NCBI GenBank assembly: GCA_006384855.1
Contig: VCJN01000289.1
Coordinates: 1 to 64,000, forward strand
Direction: 5' to 3'
Origin: Tetraselmis striata
Lineage: Eukaryota; Chlorophyta; Chlorodendrophyceae; Chlorodendrales; Chlorodendraceae
DNA: 64,000 bases
Shown here: one piece after another, positions 12,784 through 22,500 of the stretch
How the letters are laid out: each line of letters opens with the position of its first letter
Position numbering within the stretch: position 1 is the first letter of the stretch
Translations under genes and position numbers: made by a program
Notes under the pieces: model-generated
What the model saw: only the letters and a program-made list of their open reading frames with translations
Told to the model about the DNA's origin: nothing
The model's database searches: none

Positions 12784-15700
12784 ACACTCTCCTTTGTCCC
12801 CGCCACCGACATAGCTTCCGGTGTGGAGAGTGCCGTAAAGGGCGCGCTCGATGCCGGTGCCTGGTGAGAACCCGAACATTGTAGAACATCTGAGAGTGTG
12901 AGGTCCGCCACTTTGAGGCCGGGGGAAGAGGGTTCACATGGGCATTATTATGTTGGTGGGACTGGCTGCGTATTGTGACTGGTTGTTCACTTCCAATCAT
13001 CGGGACGGGTAATTATCTCTATCTCGCACTCACATGAAGCATGTAGATGTTGGCCATCAGAAACTTAGGCTGGGGGAAGGCGGAAGTGGGAGGCGCGGGG
13101 CTGCGGCGTTGTCCTCATGCATAGGGTGACAGCCTGGTCAGGCAGGGGACTCATCGCGCGACCGCTGCTGCGGCCTGCAGGGCCTACTGGACCGCGAGAA
13201 GCAGGGTGACCGGGCGCTGGACTGGGGCGCCGAGCTGTCGCTGGGCGAGCAGCAGCGCCTTGGCATGGCGCGCCTCTTTTACCACAGGCACGCGCCCTAT
13301 GCAGACACCATCCTGCTCGGCGGCTGGCCGGGTGGCGCCCAGACGGCGGAGGTTTTGCCAGCCAGCAGGCTGACGGCGCCGCGCTGCTGCTTGCCCACCC
13401 CCGCAGACCCCGCTTTGCCATCCTGGACGAGTGCACAAGCGGTGTGACGGTGGACATGGAGGCGCGCTTCTGCAACGCGGTGGCGGAGCTCGGCTGCACG
13501 TGCATCACCATCAGCCACCGCCCTGCACTGGTCGCCTACCATGACCTGGTACATGCGGTCCCCCCATCCTCCCCCCCCCCCCTCTCCCCGTCACCGCCCG
13601 TCCATCCCAGCCGGCACATTCCCCATCCTGGTTGCCACCGCTCACTTGAGGCAGCCACCCAGACAATGCACCCCTTGAGGATGCTGCGTGCCGCAGATTT
13701 CAATGCGCACTCTGCGCCATTAGCTCCGTATACATCCCGAGGCGCTGATGCACGACGCCTGGGCGCTGCTGCCAGGTGCTGGCTCTGGACGGGAGCGGCG
13801 GCTGGTCCGTGCACCCCGGACTGCGCTCCCAGGAGGCCGCCAGCCAAGCTGCGGCGGCAGCAGCGGCGGGCAGCCCTAGCGCGGCGCCGCTGAGCGCCTC
13901 GCTGAGCGCCGCCGATCTTGATAAAGACCTCTCTGGGAAGCAGGTGGACTGGCAGGTGTTGGCGCGCGCCGAGCCGCAGCCTCCGCCCCCGCCAGGCGGC
14001 TTCCTCAACTTGCTGGAGATCGCGTCGGAGCCGGCGGCGGTGGGGCGCTCCCTGCTGGGCCTCCTGCGCGAGGGCGGCACGCTCGCGGGGCCCGTCCTGC
14101 GCCACCTTGCCGCGCACTCGCAGCCATGGCAGCTGGCGAGCATTGCGGCGGTGCTGTTGCTGCGCACGGCGCTGCAGGACCGCATCGCCAGCCTCAACGG
14201 CCGCTCGGTGGACCTCGTGCTCCAGCAGGTCCGCGCCGCCATCCGTCCGCAGCCTGGGAAACTTCCACATTCCCTGCCGTGCAGCAGCAAAAGGGTAACG
14301 TTGGTGGCAGCAGTTGCAATGCTCTGAGGGCTATCATACTCCCAGGCGGCCACACAGGCCGGTCAAGTCAGCCGCATTCATGAGGCATGTATAGCCTACA
14401 TCAGTCGGCAACCCCCCCCCCACCCCCCCCCCCCCCCCCCCGTTCCCTCCCCCCCTGACCGAGGCGCAACGCCCATCTCCCATTGCCCCACCTGCCTACA
14501 GGATGCCCTTGCCTTCAGAAGGCTCATCGGCGTCAGCGTCGTGCAGAGCATGGCGTCGGCCGTCATTGCGCCATCGCTGCGGGTGAGCCATGCTGCCCCC
14601 CCCCCCCCCCCTCAACGCAACCCAACCCCTCCCTCCCCCTCCCCTTGCCTCCACATCGAGTTTACGTAGTTACATCGTTAGCACACCAGCCTCCTCTCTG
14701 TGACATTTATCTGCACCTTCCATTCTCCCAACCCCCGGCCCGTCCGCCCTACCCTATAACCCTCTCACACCCGGCCATCTTAATAGCGCCTTGCCATCGC
14801 CATTGCCATCGCCATCGCCATCGCCATCGCCATCGCCATCGCCATCGCCATCACCGTCTATAGGTAGCGGAAGGGACGTGTTTGCACTGAATATCCTTGC
14901 CAAAACCCCGCTACCGGTGCCGGCGCACTTATGAGAAAGCCATGTTAGGAGGGACTCTGGGGCTGCCTAGCGGCACTTGCGTGAGTCTGTACCATATTCG
15001 TCTTGCACTGGTGCATATTTTGTCAGATATCTTTGTGGCCAAACGGCAAGGCGCTGTTTGTGGCTAATTTGTTCCAGGATCACTACGAGCATCGTAGCAT
15101 GTCTCGAGCATCGTAGCATGTCTCGTGGCATGAACGAGCGTTCGCTGTAGCCGAGTCTGACAGTCCCAGGAGCGCCTTGCACATCGCACCAGCGGTGGCC
15201 CTTGCTTCAACAGCACCCAGCGTGTAGTGACCAAAAGCACCGTGGAGATACTGGCTGGCTCTGACGGACGCTGCGGCCACCTATTACCCCCCCCCCCCCC
15301 CCCCGCCGCCCTCCGCCTGCCGCGCTGCGGCGCAGTCCCTCACCGACAATCTGGCGCTAGACTGGCGCGCCTCGCTCACGGACGCCATCAACGCGCACTA
15401 CCTGAAGGGCCACAACTTTTACGCGCTCCAGCATCTGGTACCAGTCTGCAGCTACTGCTGCCCCCCCCTCCCTTCCCCTTCTGCGTGCCCCCCCTTGTCG
15501 CCTGCTCCTCCTCCGTCGCCCACCCGCGCAGCCGTCAGCCCTGCGCCATGCCACTGACGCTGCTGACATACGCCTGACGCTGCGCAGACGGGCATCCGCG
15601 ACGTGGACCAGCGCATCACGCGCGACGTGCAGCGGCTGGTGGACGACCTCGCGGGTGAGGGAGCCCAGCCCCTGTGGCGTCCCCCGTCCATTCTGTCCTT

Positions 15701-18700
15701 TTTTTAACTGTCAGTTTCTTGAATGCAGCAGCTCCTTAATCCTATATCATAAGAGCTACTACACTAAAGGTAGGGCTTGTCCTTCTTTTATCCTATTGGG
15801 ACTTACCTTTTTTTGCAGCGGCCTTCCTGGCACGGGCATGCTGTGCACGGTGCCCGGGGCGGAGTGAGCCGATGTCCATCAGTCCAGCAAACAGATCAAA
15901 CTTCTCATTCTCCGGGTCCAGTCCGTTCTGTCAGGTGTCTAGAAGCCTTTCGCCGTTCATCACAGAGGGCAATGCGCATCTAACAAGACACGGCCGCATG
16001 TAGATGATCACTCTCCCTTCTGAATCTGGGCTACACCTTGAAAGAGTTATTTGGTTGTGTTGCACGTTTGAGAAGAGCGCGCGAGTAGTAGCGGTGACGG
16101 GAGTTTGGATTCCTTGGTGGCCGCACCTTGGTATGTGTTGGCGCTCTTGGACGGTGGCGCGAGGCGCGTGACACGTGGTTGGCGGGCTCTGAAGGCGCCC
16201 CGCCGCTGCCGGCAGGCCTGGTGCCCAGCATGGTCAAGCCGGCGGTGGACCTGCTGTGGTTCTCGGGCCAGATGTGGGCGCTCAACGGGCTGCGCGGCGT
16301 GGCCATCCTGTACCTCTACATGCTGGTGTCCAGCACCTCGCTGCGCCTGATGACGCCGGAGTTCGGCGCGATGGCGGCGGAGGAGGCCGCCAAGGAGGGC
16401 GCGTTCCGCACGGTGCGCCCGCCCCATCCCCCACACCCCTGCTTGGACGCCGTGCTTCAGTAGGGTCCGTCGCCGTTGCCGGCCTGTGGCGCCCTGCATT
16501 TACTCCTCTACAGAGGAAATACCGTTACATTTTTTTACGCCGTACGTCTCGCGTGGTGATTCAACAATACTACAATAAGAGTAGCGATGTTGTTAATGCA
16601 CAGGTCCTATTATTGTAACCACGCTTTGGGTTCGCGGTATATTGCAGTTTTCACACACACACACACACACACACACCCGGCAAAGAGAGAAACATTCTAT
16701 CGAAATACACCACGAACAACTCGATGCTGCAAAACAGTTTATATACTTTTGGACCCGCGAACCGAGTTAACTCTTCCTCTATAAAGGCGACATTGCTTTG
16801 ATGGGCTTTGACAGAGTTTTAGTGGAAGACCTTACTGCGATAGGAGAAGATTTTGGACAGGTGTAATTGCGGGTCGGTAGGACTCACGACGCACTCTCAG
16901 ATATCCGTTGCGCTTTGTACTGACGTCTGTGCCGTATTGCCGAGGCGTTGCCTTGGCCGTCAGCACAGCCTGGCTGTGTAATGGTATTATTTATTGGGAA
17001 GGTGTTGATAGCGCCGAAAACAAGCCCATAATACGCCTGCGCCTGCGCGGCGGCGTTGCTGTAGCGGTTACTCGTAGCGGCGGAGGGATTGCTGCGGACT
17101 GAGACAGTGGTGCCGCCCGCCCCGAGCGCGCAGGTCCACGTGCGACTGCGCACGCACGCGGAGAGCGTGGCGTTCTTCGGCGGCGGCGCGCGCGAGGGGC
17201 GCCTCATCTCGGCGCGCTTCCGGGAGCTGCAGGCGCATCTCCGCCGCGTGGCCGCCCTGCAGTGGGCTTACGGCGCCGCGGACGACTTTTTCAGCCGGCA
17301 GCTGCCGCACAACGCCACGTGGGGGCTCACCCTGCTGTATGCGCTGCAGCACAAGGTACTGACATCGATACATCCCTTGTCCGCTCGGTTGAGCGGTTGT
17401 CTCATACGCGAGAGGTCCCGGGATCGATTCCTGGTCGATGTGTTTCGGCAATATCAGTCCGGCCTGTCCCGTGTTTACCCGGTTGATGCATTAGCCCTTC
17501 GGGGTTCGAATGAGGCAATGGTCTACGGGCAATGCCAGACCTACCCGTACGACTGCAGGTCGCGCAAGAGGTCAAGTGCTGGGGCGGCTTGGGCCGAAGT
17601 CCCGGGGCGAACTTTACTTTACTTTACTGACATCGACACTCCCTATGAAACAACCGGGACGAGTGACGAACACGGGAAAGTTGCGTTTGAGTGGATCAAG
17701 AGCCACCTCAACCGATTCCGGTGAAATTGAGCGTTGAGGCTCTTTTATTGTAATTCTATATAGTGTTTATCATCATTACTGTGTGTTATTATTACAATTC
17801 CATACCCAAATTAACTTCCATGGGCATCATTCAAGTGACATTAACTTGAGTGGCGAGGTGCCCTGCGCGCGTCGGCATTCTATAATTCGGGCCTCACGTC
17901 CGGAATGAGGGAGCCTTGTTCCATGTCCCGTCGGGGTTGAGATGAGGCCTTGGTGGTGCGCAGGTGGAGGGCGCTGACGCGCAGCAGCAAGGCGCGCTGG
18001 TGCACGACATGCGCTACCTCGCCTCCGTCGTCTCCAACTGCTTCTCCGCGTTCGGCGAGCTGCTTGCGCTGCGCCAGCGCTTTGCGCAGCTGGGCGGCGG
18101 CATGGCGCGCGTGGCGGGGCTGATGGACGCCCTGGAGGTGGTGCAGCGCTACCCCGGCCCCACGCCGCGCGGCCTGGAGGTCCGCCCCCCCCCCCCCCCC
18201 CCCCCCAAGCCCCGGGCCCCTGCCTCGAAAAAACACAGTGACGCTCCTCCCAATCTAAACCTCCGCCAGCGCAACCTGCAAAGCTTGATCAAATTCCTAC
18301 TGCTTAAGGTGCGTCGGGAGTACGTTAAACAGCCCCTTTGGTCGGCGCAAGGGCTTAGCAACGCGCCGACACTTTGCAGCGTGAAAACCTGGCCTATCCG
18401 CACCGGAGGGGGCAGCTTTCATCACTTCAGAAGCGGGGCCCTGCCCCAGGAGAACGGTGATGTTGTCACATGCTGAGCGGATGCTCTGGGGCAGGCACAG
18501 CGGGGTGGGCAGCCGGGCTAAACCGTGCGCTGACTTACATGTCCTTTGACTTACAATCCCATTGTGCTTAGCTAGCTTTGCGCCGCTTTCATGTTGGCCC
18601 CTAAGCCCCCCCTCCCCCACACCCCACACCCCAACTAATGCATGGAGATCCATCCCCCTCCTCCATCCATTCATCCATCCATCCACCCACCCATTTATCC

Positions 18701-19500
18701 CATCCATCCATCCATCCATCCATCCACTCTCCATCCATCCCCCCTCAGCTCATCAATGCATGCCTCCTCCCCCTCCCCCTCCTTCTCCTCATCTACTTCA
18801 TCTCAACCTCCCTCGAGGCCACGTGCTCGGCATGGCCATACCAACTCTGCAAAACCCACTGGGAATCCACGTCTCCATCTCATTCCGGTGCGTCTATTCA
18901 AGTGCGGGGCCTTACAGCTAACCACGACACAATCGAAATAAATTCAACTGGTAACCGTTGTGCATTCCAAGTTTGAAAATGCCCGGGCCACGTGCCCTGT
19001 CCAACTTGCACCGTGAACCGGACGTTCTGGCATGACGTACCCACATCACATGCTGATTAACCACTGCTTAGCCCCGTCAGTGTATGCCTAGCATCCAACG
19101 CTGCTCTCCCCCCCTCCGCGCCGCTTTCTCTGTCATTGTTGCTGATGTGGCAGCTGCGTCGTCCACGTCGCTCCCCCTCGAGCGGGCCGCAAACCCAGGC
19201 GCCGTGCCATCCAACCAGCTGATCCCCCCCCCCCCCCCCCTCCCCGCGCGGGGGGTCTGCCTCCGCAACCCAGGCGCCGCCGGTCCGGCAGCTCAAGGCG
19301 CCGCTGGTCGCAGCCGACAGCAGCGTGGGCGCGCAGCCCGGCCCGGAGGAGGGGTGCCTCGCCTTCGACGACGTGGACGTGGTGACGCCCTCGGGCGTGC
19401 TGCTGGCGCGCCGCCTGTCCGTCTCCATCCGGCCCGGCAACAGCCTGCTCATCACCGGTGAGGCGTCCTCCCGCTGCTGCGATGGCAAGAGAGAGACGAG

Positions 19501-19546
<46 letters not shown>

Positions 19547-22500
19547 TGAGGGCTGGGGGGGGGGGGGGGGGGGGATTCCTCACCAAGTTTGAAACGTTTG
19601 GGTGGTTGAGCGGCGGGACGGCTGGGCGACAATGTCCATGCTGGGGCATCTGAAGGACTACCCCCTTGGAACACAACAGAACCTGGACAATCTGGTTCCG
19701 GTTGACATTTCTCTTTCGTGATGGGTATTGATACGAAGACATCCATGTTGATTGCTGGAACTCGCGTTGGAATGGCATATCGAATGAGATAGTTAGAGGA
19801 TCCCGATGGAACATGACGTATTTTATCCCTCAAATCACTTTGAAGGCAATAAACCATTCAACTGGCCGTGCTCCTTGCCCCCCCCCACCCCCCCTCCCCC
19901 CACATCCCCCTTGGCCTCTCTTCCTTGTGTGACAAAACATCCATGACATGGTTTGTGATATCGCATATCCCATGATGCCGATGCATATATCCTTGCTTGC
20001 CAAGCACCGCTTTCTATTATTTGCATGATATATTCTGGGCGTTGTGCATGGTGGCGTTCTCCATTTATTCCCATATAGCCGTTGCCTCAAATATAAACCA
20101 TTCAACTGGCCGTACTCCTTGCCCCCTCGCGCCCCCCCCCCCCCCCCCCCCCCTATTCCCCTCGGCCTCTCTTCCTTGTGTGATAAAATAGCCACGACAC
20201 CACATGGTCTGTGGTACCGCAAATCTCATGATGCCGATGCATATATCCTAGCTTGCCAAGCACCGCTGTCTATTATTTGCATAATGTATTCCCCATATAG
20301 CCGTTGCCCGGTACCCGGGTGCCTCTGCGCACATGCCTTCTTGCGCGCTCGGCGCCGGATGCTGCTGAGAACCCCCCCCCCCCCCCCCTCCCCGCCCCCG
20401 CCCTTTCTCCTTCGCTGCGGGCGCAACAGGCCCAAACGGGAGCGGCAAGAGCAGCCTCCTGCGCCTGCTGGCAGGTGCGAGCCCCCCGACAGAGCGCTCC
20501 AGCTCCGCGCCACCGCTGAAACTCGAGCCGCAGTTGAAGGAATCCCCGCCGTTCAACTGCCTTCGCCTATGCGAATTTCCGGCCACGTGAATCTTGATTG
20601 AGTCAGCCGGTCAGGTTCCGCTGAGTTCAGGGTTTCTTATTTCGGGCACATCAAATACCTTTTTTAAACTATCACCCTAATATGTAACACCCTATTTACG
20701 TTACGTTAATGCATGGACATACTCTAATGTACATTTAAAAAATATTCAAAACACACATGTAGAGGATTGCCTTAGATATCTATGATTATTCCTCGGCAAG
20801 GTACATGAGAATATCCCGCCCTTATATAACGCATATATTTCTTCGAATTGGATATCTCCAATTATTTCTTGGAAAAGTATACTAGATTATAAGATTACAT
20901 CATGTATAAAAAGGCGGTACATCATAATTAATTTGTGTTGTACTCATATGGATCGCCCTTTGTATACACACCGGCTTGACACCTTGCCATCCCCCCCCTT
21001 CCCCCCCCCCCCCCCCCCCCCAACTTCCCTTCTCCATGCGCCCCTTCATCACTTCGCCACACCTTATCCCGACCCTGATCTGCACCTGCTGGCCGGCTCA
21101 CAGGGCTGTGGCCGCTGCGCAACGGCACGGTGACCTGCCAGAGCGCCGCCGGCCCGGAGACGCCCTCCACCGCCATCCTGCCTCCGCTGGGCAAGCGCCC
21201 CATCATGTTCTTCGTCGCGCAGAAGCCGTACACCTCGCTCGGCTCCTTCCGGTGACGCCCCTGCCCTCACGCCATGCGTCCTGCCCCGCCGGAACCCCGG
21301 GTAGGTCATGTCAGCCCGCACGGTCCGACCGCACAAACCCATAAAAGGGGGGACGAAAGACACTGCTTGCGATTAAGGCTGACGTTGGGGTAATCCTCCC
21401 CGGAGGGTCGTGGGTCGTCTGTTATATGGCTGAGGATGTGGTTGAGCGATAGAACCAACGACAAGTGTGGCAACAGCACAGACTATTTGGACGAAGCAGC
21501 CGGGGCCTGCCCTCTGGTGCTATTCCACCGTTTCGGGTCGACGTCGCACATGAAGTATTTGTAACAGCCCCCCATACCGGGCTGCCGCCCGGCGGCGCCA
21601 GCAGGAGGCGCCACCAGGGCTCCGAAATTTGAACATCGTTACACCTTTGTTCCCGCCAGTCTTCCCACTACACAGGCCAGCTGCCGCACGGCCCGGGTGC
21701 ATGAACCCGCGTAGGGTCGGCCGTAGCCCGTAGCATGCAGCCCTGTGAAGGCCGGGGTACCGGGACTCCCGAGTATTACTTGACAATCAATCACAGGCAA
21801 TCAGCACGGCGGCCCTTTCTCATCAAACCACACCTCACATGTGCCCACTTCTGCTTGGTTGCTCACCTCCGGCAAGTCCTGCATAGCCCGCGTCGCTGTA
21901 GAGCAGCGTGGCATCTCCACCCCCGCGGGTCCCGGCGCGGTAATAAGGACCTGGCGAATAGGAAGCTGCCCTGCCTGCCAGAGGTCAACTGCACACGCAA
22001 CTATAGCGAATGTTCATACACATAGCGAACGCACATAGCAAATGTTCATAGCAAATGCACATGCAACCCCACACGGAGGCTTATATTAAGGATTCCTGTA
22101 GTTGTGTCGGCACCCGTGCTTGCTACATGTCGTGTAAACCGCAGATACGGTCAGCCGATTTCTGAGCCGTGTGCATGTGCGCCGCGCGGTTGCGCCGAGC
22201 AGGGAGCAGTTTATCTACCCGTTGTCGCTGGACGAGGCGATTGCGCGGGAGCAGGCGGCGTACCCGCAGCCAGCGGACCTCGCCCTGCGCGCGCTGGATG
22301 CCAAGCTGGAGCGCCTCGTCCGCATCATCAAGTGCGCCGCCGCCCCCTCCCCCCCCCCCTCCCGCCCCCCCCCCCCCCCCCTTCCCATCCGCACAACCGC
22401 ATCCTTACCCTAGCGGAAACAAGCCCTAGGACCCTGGATGACCTCGAGGGCGCTGCGCTCACCCACCCAACCATGTTGTTACGCGCGGCGCGCCGGCATG

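Noticed and set aside
13536..14353. Two long minus-strand frames opposite ABCD exon 9
   Set aside because: Antisense shadows caused by high GC; low-complexity Arg/Ala composition.
17089..17724. 211-codon plus-strand ORF running from ABCD exon 14 into the intron
   Set aside because: It continues into a SINE flanked by target site duplications; the exon ends at the GT donor at 17356.
18642..18941. Pro/His/Ser-rich plus-strand ORFs
   Set aside because: Products of the CATC microsatellite within ABCD intron 15.
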